A stretch of DNA of 28,673 bases. Source: Kipferlia bialata. Lineage: Eukaryota; Fornicata. The position numbers and the translations under genes are program-made. The stretch spans positions 1 through 28,673 of the forward strand of contig BDIP01000041.1 in assembly GCA_003568945.1 (NCBI GenBank), written 5' to 3'. Positions 16,816-27,914 of the stretch are shown here, one piece after another; the first letter of the stretch is position 1, and each line of letters begins with the position of its first letter. The notes under the pieces are model-generated. The model had not been told where the DNA came from, did not search any database, and saw nothing but the letters and a program-made list of their open reading frames with translations.

Positions 16816-19349
16816 TCACTGACATGGGTGCAGGTTGGACTCGACCTTGACGGCAACCTCCTGTTGAACAGGCTGTTCCCGGGTCTCTGTCTGTCTCTCT
16901 CTCTCTGCCTCTCTCTCTCTCTCTCTCTCTGTCTCCTTCTGTGTCCCTGCCTCTGTCTCAGGTATGTCGTCCCAGCCCATGGTGCCTGGGACAGGGCCAG
17001 CGCCAGTGACCACATGGCATGAGTCCCTCACCCCTTGCACCAGCCAGGCCTGCAGCTCCGACCCCTCTAGCACAGGCAGGCCAAGGTCATTCTGGGACAG
17101 GGCGTCCTCAGCGTACTCGGTCATGACCAGCTGCTCCAGCACCATACCGCACAGCCTCTCCTCCCTGGCCTGCATGTCACCCGTGACAAGGTGCACAGTA
17201 CGGAGACTCCCAGGGGCAAGACCGTCCCGTTGGGCCTCGGTCTCCTCTGGTGGGGGCAAGTCCATAGTGTATGTGTCAGGGATGAGTGGCACCAGACCGG
17301 ACAGCCAACCGGCCTCCTGCCTCAGTGCTCCCAGTGACCGTCTGGCCCACACGTCCCCATCTGCCAGCACCCGCATGGCACCTGTCTGCAGAGAGGCCAG
17401 GTAGCCGGGGTCACCACGTAGAGTATCTATGACCCCAGCCACCGTGGTAGGGAGGGTGGTGTTGATGGTGGTGGTAGGGATGCCCTTGCCGAGTCCCACC
17501 ACATACTCAGTCTCAGCTGTGACTGCTGCCTCTATCACCCTCCTGAGGGCCTTGAGCTCACAGGTCCTAGGGGGTGAGGCAGAGGGGGGGTGACAGTAAT
17601 CAGTGAGGATAGAACACCAACGCCAAGTGCCACCACAAAGACCAGTGTGATACATCGTGTAGGAATACTGTCACCAATATATCGATGTGTGTGTACCTGC
17701 GCAGTATGTGGGGCATGGCACCCGATGCCCAGAGCCTGGAGTACTGACTACACCAGTGCAGGTGGGTCTGGGGGTGAGGCAGGGGGTGACGGTACTAATG
17801 ACTAAGATAGGGTGATAATGGAATCAATGATGGAGTGACGGGGTACTCTACTCCACCCACAATGGCACCACACCCCCACCTGTTTCCAGTGGTACTTGTC
17901 GTTGGTGGCATTGGGGTCCACCCTTGACATGATGCCTAGGGGGACTAGGATCTGGGCAATCTCATTGAACCGACGCCTCAGGTGGAATTTCTGGAGTCAG
18001 GATGAATTGAGTAGGCATATTGACGTCATGTACCGTTGGATGTCCTAGTGTACTACTTGTCACTTGGGGAGAATTTGATGAATCTAATCTGGGCATACTG
18101 GTAGGAGAATATGCCAAACAACTAGAATTAGTGGCTACCACCGACATACCTCGTCCAGCATCAGCAGTGTCTGGGGCTTCTTGCACAGTTCTTTGGCCAG
18201 GACAGGGATCAGCCTCACATTCTGGGGGGGTGCACGTGGCTTCTTGGGCGTCCTGGGCTTCTGCACCCTCTTGGTCTTGGCGCCCTTGAGAACGACCTTG
18301 GTCTTGGCCACCTTGACGACACCGGACTTGACCTTGGTCTTGGTCCTGGCCTTGACTGCCTTAGCAGTCTTGGTCTTAGTCTTGGTGGGGGCAGCCTTGG
18401 CCTTGGCCTTGACTGCCTTGGCCTTGGCCTTGACGGGCAGAACAGGGGTGGCATCGGCAGGGGGGCTGGGGGCTCTGTCAGCCTGGTCAGCTGTTGGAAT
18501 GGGTGACTCAGTGGGCAGGGTAGGGGCTGATGGCTTGGGGTCGTCACAGGAGACGGGTCCCCAGTGGAAGCAGGATGGACCGACACTAGCAGCAGGGGTC
18601 TGGGTGGGTGGGGCATGGCTGGCAGTGGTGCACTGACGGGTGGGCCTGTCTCTCTCTCTCCTGGGACGGCGTCTCTTGGGTGGCATCTGGGGAGGGGCAT
18701 CTACACCACGAGGGGAGAGACGTCTGGACGTCTTGCCACGAGGGAGAGGAGGCTCAGTCTCTGCCGGAATGGGGCCCTGGGCAGGGGGTCCAAAGAGGGA
18801 TGGCCCCACTGGGGAGGCACACCTGTGCCCCCTAGCACCCATGGCCTCCACCTTGACCTGCACCATAGACTGGATGTCAGACATGTCATGGGGGTCAAAC
18901 CCATCGAGCGGGGTGCCCAATCCACCTGCACTCCCAGGGTACAGGGTGGCACTGGGGCAGGGGATGGGGGAGGGGCTCCTGTCACGGCTGAGGGATCCAC
19001 TGCCAGTCATGAGAGAGGGCACGTAGGTGTCATGGTCGCCCCAGGGGGTTGGGTTGTGGGGTCTCCCGTCGGATTGAATGGGGTCCAGATACACACTCAG
19101 CCTGTCGAGGAATGGGGGAGGTGCACCATCCATGGGTGCAAGAGTGGGCAGTTGGGGTGGGTAGAAGAGGGACGGTATTGGGGAGGGGGTGGGCGACACC
19201 TCACCCTGGGGGTGCAGTGAGTGCAGCGAGTACTTGGGGTTGAGGAAGGACGGGGACATGGCACATCCCAGGCCCTCCACCAACTCAGGTGCATCAGCGG
19301 AAGAGGAGCGACCTGACCGATCACCGAACCTGTTGCGGGGTTGCATCAA
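16816..19349 (-). CDS. Lysine-rich protein with E2F/DP-like winged helix
   Basis: Exons in coding order 18150-19349, 17880-17990, 17697-17767 and 16816-17566 give 710 residues. The N-terminal 300 residues are proline/serine-rich with basic patches (PPKRRRPRRERDRP). A histone H1-like lysine/alanine block follows (KAKAKAVKAKAKAAP..., about 305-372), ending in an AT-hook-like PRTPKKPRAPP. The winged-helix candidate spans about 377-437: RLIPVLAKELCKK, then LRRRFNEIAQILVPLGIMSRV and KYHWKQ, which parallels the E2F recognition pattern RRRIYDIVNVLESLGLVSRV...YHW. The strict RRxYD motif is changed to RRRFNE. The C-terminal 250 residues include an ERERERE stretch from a CT microsatellite (about 16885-16935). 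A role as DNA-binding cell-cycle regulator is inferred. It starts divergently from the METTL25B-like gene, 159 bases away. Confidence 0.55.
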
Positions 19350-19508
19350 CAGTCGGCCGTAGACAAAGAGAAGGCGGTCAACAGTATCATGTCAGACTAC
19401 TCAATCCAATCTACGCGCTGACCACGATGACAAAAATAGAAAAGGGTCCGGCTTTTGGGCATGTGACAGTTACCTCTCTCTAAGATAGGCAGAGGAGGCC
19501 TATAACAC
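19350..19508. promoter_or_regulatory. Shared divergent promoter region
   Basis: It serves the minus-strand gene at 19349 and the plus-strand gene at 19509. It contains AAAAGGGTCC at 19441-19450, and on the minus strand TTCTCTTTGTCTACGG (19358-19373) about 9 bases before the ATG, similar to the TCTTTTCGAC boxes elsewhere. Confidence 0.45.
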
Positions 19509-22029
19509 ATGGATGACGAGCAATTCATACGCCTAGAAGCATGGATACAGCGCTATGGAGAATTAGTGAGGTCAGTATCTCGTGCGAATATGTACATTGT
19601 CTTTCAAACCACAAGACATATGTGTAGACTGAGATATGCACTGATACTCGCTGAGAATTGTACTCGTCCCTCACTTCAGGACTCTGCCATGGATACCTAA
19701 GCTGCTGGGCTTCTCCCCTCTGGAGTCTCTTGCTGATGTTATGCCCCCTGCTCTCTTGGCTGAGGTATGAGTATACATCACACTGCCTATCTCTCTGTAT
19801 GACCCCCCACCCTTAGGTCTCGGAGAGTGGTGCTGACATTGGTGTCTTCGAGGGTATCGCTCGTGCCCTTCTGACGCACCCTGGGTTCCCTGCGAGCCAC
19901 CCCTCCCTACCTGTGTCTGGTATGCCATGGCTGGAGGGGTACTCACAGCAGCTGGGGGCACTGTGCGGGGACGCGCCCCTCGAGAGGTTCTACGAGTCTG
20001 ATGCTACCCCAAGTGGTGATGCCCCCACCACACCCCCTCAGCCACCGGCCAAGAGGGGGGCAGGAGAGACAGCAGTGGATAGTGGGACAGATACCAGCCG
20101 TCCAGGTGCTGCAGTGTCTCCAGCTGACACCCTGTTGGAGGAGAGGGGTGCCCCTCCTAGTGGACAGGGAGGCAGGGCAAGGGGGCCCAGTGGTACAGCC
20201 AAGACGAAGCCTAGTGTGCTGGGGGTCGGTGCTAGGAAGTATGAACAGGTACAGACACTGCATTGCCCATCTGGTATTGTATTCAACCTCTCTCTCAGTA
20301 CGCTGGGCGTAAGACGTACATCTCTCTCTCTTGCTTGTGTATACCCCCCCCCCACCTCTCTCCCATACTTCTCATCTCTACCCATCAGGTGTCTTCTATC
20401 GTGTCTCTTGTAGACACCGCCCTGCCCTCTCTCACGGCCATGCTGGACATAGGCAGGAAAGGATGGGCTGTAGTGCATACATAGTGTATATTGACTGTAT
20501 CAATGAGTGAACTCTATCCGAGTGTCTCTCTGACCCCCCAGTGGTGTTGGGCACCTTGCAAGAGGTCTCTCCAGACCAGATAGGGTACTAGTAGCTGTGG
20601 ACAGAGACCCAGCCCTTGTAGACAAGGGTAGGAGGATATCAGCAGGGGAGGACACGGGGAAGGCATCCAGGAAGGTGGGGAAGAAGAGAGCAGCAGGGAA
20701 GGGTGGTACCAGGCCTGTTGAGAGCACCCGAGCCCTGCCCGCCCTGCCTGTCTACCCCCACTGTAGACATGCTGTGTTCACTCTATCCCCAGCCAATCTG
20801 GACCTATCTCCTGTCCTATCCCAGCACATACAGGGGGGGGAGAAAGAGAGGGTGGGGCTGGTGGGACTGCACACTTGCGGGGACTTTGGGCCATGTGTGC
20901 TGAAGGTACATGATGTACACTATATTCTATATGTTGGGTGACGCACAGTACCAATTGATTGTATTCCTCCCCCATGCCCATCCCAGGCCTTCCTAGCCAC
21001 CCAGGGCCTGTCCCACCTTGTGCACATACCCTGCTGCTACCACGCCCTGACCTCTGCCGGTGTGCCCCTGTCCACCCCTCTCTCTGCCATGGGCACAGTG
21101 CCTAGGGGGGAGGCAGAGCTCAGGGCATTCACGAACCTGGGTGTGTGCATGTATGGATATATATTGCTATATATACCCATATTGTATTGGAGTGGGTCAT
21201 TCCTAGTTAGTCCCACCATGAGTCTAGTGTATCATCCCACCCCAGGCTGCCAGCGGTATGACAACTTCCTCGAGACTGAGGGTGCATGGACCAGACTGGT
21301 GCTCAGCAGGTGGGGGTGTGCATCTCATCAGATGACTGATATACATATATGTATGTATATTCATATACACTTCCACCACCCCCACCCTAGGCTCAGACAA
21401 CATGCCCTGCAGCCACTGTTAGACACCATGCAGGGACACCTGGACAGGATGGGCTTGGAGAGGTAGGGGCATGCGTGGATGTGGGTGCTGGGTCAGTTGC
21501 TATGGCGTAAAAAGGCACACATGTATATTTGTGATACTATACTTGGGTGTCATTCCCTCACCACAGACGACTGGCGAGTGGATGCAAGTGCCGCCTGCCC
21601 CCCGGTCGTGCCTCGTTCCACGGGTATCTGGTGCATGTGTATGACAGGGTGTGTCGAAGGGTGAGTGAGGCTGGGGGCGACACCCCCCTGCCCCCCCTAT
21701 CCACCCTAGTGACAGAGACCCTGCGGAGACTGGGTGTCACTCAACCCACCATTGACACCAATGGCACAGACACACCCAGCACAGACGACGCCCTCTCCTG
21801 TGTCCTATATGACCATGTGTACACCTCCCTCATCCATGGGTTACCCATGCCGTCCTTCCTAGCACTGCGGCAGACCCTCATCCTCATGGCGGCCAGGGCC
21901 ACCGAGCTGTGTCTGGCCATGGATAGAGTACTCTACCTCAGACAGGCAGGGTGCACGGTGAGGGTGGGCGAGTTTGTACCAGTGGAGCAAACAAGCAGAA
22001 ACATAGCGTTGGTTGTCACCAAGGGGTGA
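19509..22029 (+). CDS. METTL25B/RRNAD1-like methyltransferase-family protein
   Basis: Homolog of METTL25/METTL25B (RRNAD1), a Rossmann-fold methyltransferase family whose substrate is not well established. Exons 19509-19570, 19680-19764, 19817-20248, 20389-20456, 20542-20905, 20987-21140, 21246-21309, 21391-21462 and 21567-22029 give 587 residues. Diagnostic motifs in order: KYEQVSSIVSLVD; LDIGSGVGHLARGLS, the SAM-binding loop; VGLHTCGDFGPCVLK; HIPCCYH; and at the C-terminus MDRVLYLRQAGC...SRNIALVVTK, matching the ends of human METTL25B. A proline-rich insert lies in exon 3, and a lysine-rich one (SRKVGKKRAAGKGG) in exon 5. The GSG loop is made only if the intron 20457-20541 is removed, and that intron begins GAAAGG instead of GT. 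All other junctions are GT-AG. Confidence 0.85.
20457..20541 (+). other. Intron with apparent GA-AG ends
   Basis: The exon before ends ATAGGCAG and the intron begins GAAAGG; it ends CTCTGACCCCCCAG, a standard acceptor. Phase and the conserved DIGSGVGH motif both require this boundary. A single A-to-T difference would make GTAAGG, so a sequencing error, an allele or a real non-canonical donor are all possible. Confidence 0.7.
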
Positions 22030-22136
22030 CGGTTAGTTCAATAGATATACTCGTGGCATGCATAGTGTTATCATCTTCCATTACAAGATACTCCACCAAC
22101 TACAATAATAATTTATCTATTCAAGTGCGTCCCTCC

Positions 22137-23265
22137 TTAGACGGTGATGACGACGTCCTCCTCGTCCATGTCAATGACATACTCCTCCACAACCTCCTGG
22201 GGGTGAGCAGAGGCAGGGGGGAATAGGGTGAGCATGTCATCTTACACATATACACTTATACACAGGGGATGTATCCCCGGACCCAACTATATATGCATAT
22301 ATACAACTGGACTGTGTCATACCTCCTGCATCTCCTCCTGCAGGGCCTGCATGTCCTGCATGTACTGCTGCCTGGCCTCCATCTCCTCGGGGGTCTGGTC
22401 ACGCACAACGTACTCCTCACCAGCCCTCTCGGCCTTCACGTTGCCCTCCTCATCGTAGAAGAACTCAATGCCGTTCTCAGAGGCCCACTTCCTGGGTATC
22501 AGTGTGGGTATCAGTGTATATACCAGATAGAGTATAAGGGTTAATGAAGAGTAGAAAGTGACTTCAATACACTTGCTCCCGCCAGTGTATAGTAACCACA
22601 GCACACATCACACAATAGCCCCTGCTCCCCCCACCTGATCTCCTCCTGCTGCTCCTCCTCAGTCAGGTCCTCGAGGCCCTCGGGGATGGGGACGCCGGCC
22701 AGCTCGGGCCTCATCTGCTGGGGCTCAGCGGTGAACTCACCGGGCCTGGCGCGCTGGGAGAGACGGGTGTTCATCTGAGACTGGAGGTGAGAGGGAAATA
22801 TGGGGGTGTGGGAATGGGGGGGGGGGTAGTATGGGATGATTGAGGATAAGAGGGAAGGATGGGAGATAGTAATGGGAAACACTAAACACTGGCTCTGCAC
22901 CACTAGAGAAAGAAGTACCTTGGAGCTCAGCAGGCCGATGACAGTGGAGCCAAGGACGGCACACACAGCAAGGACAGCGAAGAGCACCATCTTGATGCCT
23001 GATGATAAGCAGTGTAGACTCACATAGCTCCATAACGTACGACTGATGGAAGAGACACTCCACACAACACCACACCTGGGCCAGACTCCTCATTGGCGCT
23101 CTTCCTCTGGCTCTTGGGGGTCTCGTACCTGACAGTCAGGCCAGCAGAAGCAAAAAGAAAACTCGAGAAAGAGCTAGCCTCTGCAACGATTAAGGAATCC
23201 TGAAGACGACCAACTTACCTCTTCTTGTTCTTAGCCTTAAGCTGCTTGGTAGTTCTGGTGGCCAT
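22137..23265 (-). CDS. Small single-pass membrane protein with acidic C-terminus
   Basis: Exons in coding order 23219-23265, 23076-23128, 22919-22998, 22635-22780, 22323-22491 and 22137-22196 give 183 residues. The N-terminus is short and basic (MATRTTKQLKAKNKKRYETPKSQRKS), followed by GPG and a membrane helix at about 37-57 (MVLFAVLAVCAVLGSTVIGLL). This first third resembles RAMP4/SERP, the ER translocon-associated tail-anchored protein, in charge, spacing and the GP before the helix. Unlike RAMP4, about 125 residues follow: a proline/glutamate region, a WASENGIEFFYDEEGN motif and an acidic coiled segment ending DEEDVVITV. The family is therefore unsettled. It is convergent with the METTL25B-like gene, 107 bases away. 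Confidence 0.8.
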
Positions 23266-23598
23266 CTTGAAGCAGTGAGAGCAGCACAGTCGCAGAGAAC
23301 GTCAACTCGTCATGGTGACCCCATGAAGTAAAAACTCTCGCCCTAGCCCCTTACAGTGGGACCCCAATACAGGGTCGTCAGTGCACCATCCAGGTCTACA
23401 GGCCCATGTCAGCCTATCGTAGGAACATATACTTCGAGACACTTGCCAATAGAGTGAGGAGAGGCCTATTTCGTGTGCATACTGACAACATCTCACATAA
23501 CAATATATGATAGTATCAACTCCCTTAACCAGGCACTTGATTCATTGTGTATTCACAAGTCCTGCTGGCCACTATTATGGCAATTAATGTTCTATTCT

Positions 23599-24414
23599 CT
23601 ACTCAAGCTCGTCATATGTCTCCCACCTCTCTCCCTCAACCTCGGGACGCCTAGGAAGCTCCTGGTCTGGTGTGAGAGAGTGTTGGGGTAGATAGTAGAC
23701 ACAACTAGGAAGCAATAGGGAATAGGCAATAGAGAAACAATACCTGATATATACTGTGGACATGTACTTATTATACACACGTTCACCGGGAAATGACGGC
23801 ATAATAGACAGGTAGGAGACAGAGACAAAACACATACCAGGGTTATTGAAAAGAAGGGATCTTGGGTCACTCTTATCCTCGCTGTCCATGCACCACATGA
23901 GGCCTGAAACCCCCAGCATGGACACCACCAGCAGCACCACAGTCCAGAACATGATCTGGTTGGCCATGACACTCTCGGGGGCAGCAGCCACATTCACAAG
24001 CACCACAGTGTTGGGGACATTGTGGGCACGAGCAAGCTCCCTCTCAAGCTTCTGGTGGTGCACTGGCCTCTCGACACAGTTGGTTCCATCCTGGCAGGCA
24101 GCTGTGTGGGCAAACTCCAGAGACTGTGCACCAGACAGAGTCTCTATAACAGATGGCATCAAAGTAGTCTGAGTCCCGGTCTTGAGTGCCACATTCAGCA
24201 CCACAACACGACTGGCTCCTGTAAGGTAGTCAGAACGAGCCACCACATCGCGATCAAGGGCATGGGTGGGGAGAAGAAGAGCTTCCCTCATGATTGCGAC
24301 AGCATTCGCATTCTCAGACACTTCCAGGATCCCATTGGGGTCTGAAACAAACACCTCGGCACTAGCGTACACTAGTACCACTAGAAGGGCCACGAACACG
24401 CCCAGGACGCCCAT
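23599..24414 (-). CDS. Type I membrane protein, ATP6AP2 (renin receptor)-like
   Basis: Two exons, 23838-24414 and 23599-23666, give 214 residues. A signal peptide (MGVLGVFVALLVVLVYASA) is followed by a lumenal region with two cysteines (107 and 113) in ACQDGTNC, a coil near 120-131 and a VVLVNV strand. A membrane helix at about 152-174 (ANQIMFWTVVLLVVSMLGVSGL) leads to a cytoplasmic tail WCMDSEDKSDPRSLLF. The order lumenal strand, helix, then W-x-MD...S-x-(I/L)-x-(Y/F) recalls the C-terminus of ATP6AP2, the V-ATPase assembly factor and prorenin receptor, but the lumenal part is shorter and the match is weak. The tail is extended by an acidic end (GERWETYDELE). Another type I membrane family is possible. 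Confidence 0.8.
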   Translation of the reverse strand: MGVLGVFVALLVVLVYASAEVFVSDPNGILEVSENANAVAIMREALLLPTHALDRDVVARSDYLTGASRVVVLNVALKTGTQTTLMPSVIETLSGAQSLEFAHTAACQDGTNCVERPVHHQKLERELARAHNVPNTVVLVNVAAAPESVMANQIMFWTVVLLVVSMLGVSGLMWCMDSEDKSDPRSLLFNNPGMCFVSVSYLSIMPSFPGERVYNKYMSTVYIRYCFSIAYSLLLPSCVYYLPQHSLTPDQELPRRPEVEGERWETYDELE

Positions 24415-24480
24415 TATGTAGCTAAAAGACGCTTAACTAGAGCTGAGAGCAGTTAATAATACGAGACCCTTATCTTTTTT
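24415..24480 (-). promoter_or_regulatory. Promoter-like motifs of the 24414 gene
   Basis: On the minus strand, GCGTCTTTTAGC (about 13 bases before the ATG) resembles the initiator-like box, and AAAAAAGATAAGGGTCTC (24463-24480) matches the AAGGGTC upstream motif about 50-65 bases from the start. Confidence 0.4.
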
Positions 24481-24652
24481 GCTGTGCCTCAGTGTAGATA
24501 TCTCTGGACCTCTCAGTAGGACCCTAGGACCCGGAGTGCAGGGACTACTCCATTGAAGACCACTATACACAAGCATGACACAATATATACCTTACTTGGT
24601 ATCCATTTGAACAGAAATACAACAAACACTAAACCTATAAATACTCAATGGG

Positions 24653-27600
24653 TTACAGAGGCTGAAGCACCCCGTTCTCCCCTACATTCCGAACCAGCTC
24701 CCTCAGGAGCGCCACTTCGCTGGGCTCCATCCCGGCCACGTCCATCTTCAGCACCACACCCTGCTTCTTCTTTGTGCAGGCCTTCTTGTGGGTGGCCAGG
24801 AACTGATGCCATATGGGCACCAGGCCTGGGTGGGCTGAGAAGAGAGGCCTGTACCTGGTCCTGGCAGCCAGCACTGCCAGGTAGGGGGACCCCTCCTCGA
24901 CCACATCCAGGTGGGAGAGAGAGGGGCACAGGGCAAGGCCTGGGACTAGGGCGAGGGCCGCAGAGGGGCTAAGGGTGAGGTGAGAAGAGATGGAACAGAA
25001 CTGATAGAGACACAACCCCACCTCATCCCATTGCCCTCAAGCCGCAGAGTCCGAAGGGACGTGCTGTCTGCCAGGGCCAGCGAGAGGCTAATCCCCCCCT
25101 CCAGCTTCAGAACATTGCCTCTGAGATTCATCTGGGTTAGAAATGAGTGGACAAGTGACACTACACGAATGCTCACACCCTACCTCAGTCAGCTGACCCA
25201 TGTGTCCCAGGGCGTCACTGAGGTGGGTGAACCCTGCACTGTGCATGCCTGACCCCTTGGCCCCGTTGCCAGACACAGACAGGTGGGTGACACCACCCAG
25301 ACCTGGGGCATAGGCAGACAGACATGCCGCAGCCAGGTCGCCCTGCTTGGTGCCCTCCATTATGGACAGGTGCACCTCTGCCTTGTCTCCCTCCAGTGCC
25401 CGTCTGATGGCATCGGGCCAGGCATGGTCATACTCAATGTGCCGCAGGAACCGCTGAAGTCTCACAAGCACCTGGGGGTAGGGAGTATAGCTAGTGGGTA
25501 TACAACAGAATCAGACTAATACAACCAGTAGTGTATCTGAACAGAAGACACATCCCATACAACCACCGTACCCCAGTTTCCAGTGTGGGACTGATGGTCT
25601 CCTGCGCCCTGACATGTGCCTCCTGCTCTCTCTCTCTCTCCATCTGTGCCTGGGCCCCCTTCATGTCCCTCAGCTCCCTCTGCAGCCTGTCTGCCCTGCC
25701 CCCTGCGGTCTGTGCCCTTACCCTCAGGGTCTCCAGCTCACCGGTCAGACGCTGCATCTCGGCTGCCTGGGCCTGCTCCCTCTGCATGCCACACCCTATC
25801 TCAGCCCGGGCAGATACGGCCTCGGCCCTACACGTGGCGGCCTCAGCCCTGGCCTCAGCTAGGGCCTGGGCATGGGAAGAGTCATGGTCCCTGGTCTGCC
25901 GGGTCAGGGTGTCGAGGGACTGGATGGCCTCAGAGGCAGCGGCAGCCTGTCTGGTCAGTGTCTCTCTCTCTCCTACCCACTCTGCTGCCAGGCACCCCAG
26001 CCTATCCAGCATGGACACCACAGACACAGGTGCATCAGTCTCTGTGTCATCAGAAGGCACAGTCCCAAGGGAGGGGTACAGGCTGTGCAAGGTGGACATG
26101 ATCTCCTGGACAGACGCCATGACCCCTGCGTCTCTCTCTGCTGCCTGGGCCTCCCTGGCCTCCACCTCTCTCTCCCTCCTCTGCCGGGTGTCCTCAGCCT
26201 CAAGCTCATCTGCCGCCAGGGACAGCTGTACCTCCAGTGATGTTATCCTGGCCTGCATAGCACTGACCCTCTCCTCCTGGGCGGCAGAGGCAGCCTCAGA
26301 GGTCTCAGTCTCCCTCTCCCTCTCCTTCCTCTCGGCCTCTCTCTCTGCACCAACCAACTCGTCCTTCACAGCTTCCAGAGACGCACTCAGTATCAGCACC
26401 CTCTCATCCAGCTGCACTATCTGGGCCTCAGCACCCTTCCGCAGCTCTCTCTCCTCTTCTAACGCTGCCCGGGCCTCTTGCAGCCTAACATCCATCTGAC
26501 TCTCCTCTCCCTGAAGCGTCTGCAGGCTCTCCTCAGCCACTCTCGCCCTCTCCCTCTCCCCCTCGAGGTCCTGTCTAAGAGATGCCTCCTGCCGTCTGAC
26601 CTCGATCAGCTCAACAGCGAGAGCCTCTCTCTCTCCTACAGACGTCTCCCTCGCCTCAAGAGCCTCACTCCTCTGCTCTATGGAGTCCATCAGCACCTGG
26701 AAGTGGGTGGGAGGTATCGGCATACATGCGTGCAGAGGGTCATCACAGTATCAAGAATGTAAGGCAGTGACGATTGATCGCTTACCCTATGACAACAGTC
26801 CAACAATGAGAGTATTGCAACGTGAGTATAAACCCATTCATAGCACTGTGAGTGTATTCTCACCCACATATCTCTAACGGAACACACACCTTTTCCATCT
26901 GCCTCAGTGCGGCCTCTGCTCTGCACTGCTCCTCCCTAGCCACCCTCTTCCACTCCGACAGTGCACCATCCCCCTCCCCCCCTGCCCCCCCTGCCCTCAG
27001 GGCCCTGATAGTGGCCGAATCTGCCTCCTCCCTCTTGGCAGCCTCTGCCTGCTCTTGCTCTCTCTCCTGCTGCAGTCTGACCAACTGACCCTCCAGCTGT
27101 GCCACCTGTCTCCCCATGGTATCCCGGGCTGTGTTGGATGCCTCTACAGACCCCTCCAGTGACAGCCTCTCCGCCTCCCACTCATCTGACGCCTTGTCAA
27201 ACTTGTCCTCTGCAGCAGCAAGGCGCCGCTTGAGAGCCGTCAGCTCCGCCCCCACCTGTGCAGCCCTAGTGTCCCTGGCCACCAGGGTCATGGCACTGAG
27301 GTCAGGTAAGGAGGCATCCTCACCCGGGCAGGGGGCAGTCACCTCAGTCACATCCATACCCAGCATGCCACTCGTGCCCCCAACTACAGTGGCGCCAGGG
27401 TAGCTGGCCAGCTCGGCTGACTGATCAGAGGGATATGGTGCCACGGGGAGGGGACTAGTGTGCACGGGGGATGGGGGCACATGGGTCCCAGTCTGGGAAG
27501 GTGACCGGAGGTTCCCCTTATTCAGGTAGTCCGCAGCACTCATGGTAACCGAACCAGGTGCGGTGTTGTGATGAGTGAAAGGGGGCGGCACGAACGGAGG

Positions 27601-27738
27601 AGCTGGCGCCACTGGAAGAGTGTAAGGAGGGGAAACAGGGGTCGTGTATGGACTTCTGGTTGGACTGTAGACCACCCCACTGGCATTGGTATTCAGGGGG
27701 TTCACAGGAAGGACACCCTTCCTCCCCCAGGGAACCAT
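24653..27738 (-). CDS. Long coiled-coil protein with C-terminal leucine-rich repeats
   Basis: Exons in coding order 26890-27738, 25572-26696, 25184-25471, 25022-25131 and 24653-24968 give 895 residues. Residues 1-150 are proline-rich and probably disordered (SPPYTLPVAPAPPFVPPP). From about 160 to 655 a nearly unbroken coiled coil is evident, rich in E, R, A and Q with leucine at heptad positions (VELIEVRRQEASLRQDLEGERERARV). After this come FLRHIEYDHAWPDAIRRAL and LRR segments (GVTHLSVSGNGAKGSG, LRTLRLEGNGM, LSHLDVVEE), then a conserved-looking tail LKMDVAGMEPSEVALLRELV. The plan suits a cytoskeletal scaffold, perhaps axonemal or basal body, but I do not recognise a named family. The start is the first in-frame ATG after the promoter-like motifs. 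Confidence 0.85.
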
Positions 27739-27914
27739 CCCACCAGATCCAAGGGAGTCGTGTGAAAGACAACAGTTGAAGTGAGTGAAGTCTTCACTGA
27801 AGACAGGCGACTATCTGCACCCTTTTGCATCCTTTGCTTGTTGCACCCTCATTTTTGTTTCCTTTGTTATGTCGCAGTGCCAGCTTCAGCTCTTTCTCTA
27901 CGACGTGAGCAAAG
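27739..27914. promoter_or_regulatory. Divergent promoter region
   Basis: Between starts at 27738 (minus) and 27915 (plus). It holds GCACCCTTTTGC at 27817-27828 (GCAAAAGGGTGC on the minus strand), GTCTTTCACACGAC on the minus strand (27757-27770) and CTCTTTCTCTACGAC on the plus strand (27890-27904), each 10-20 bases from its ATG. Confidence 0.45.

Noticed and set aside
16885-16935. CT microsatellite as non-coding repeat
   Set aside because: It lies in frame in the last exon of the E2F-like gene and encodes an ERERERE stretch, so it is coding.
25531-26499. 322-residue plus-strand open frame
   Set aside because: Serine/alanine-rich shadow of the coiled-coil gene on the minus strand.
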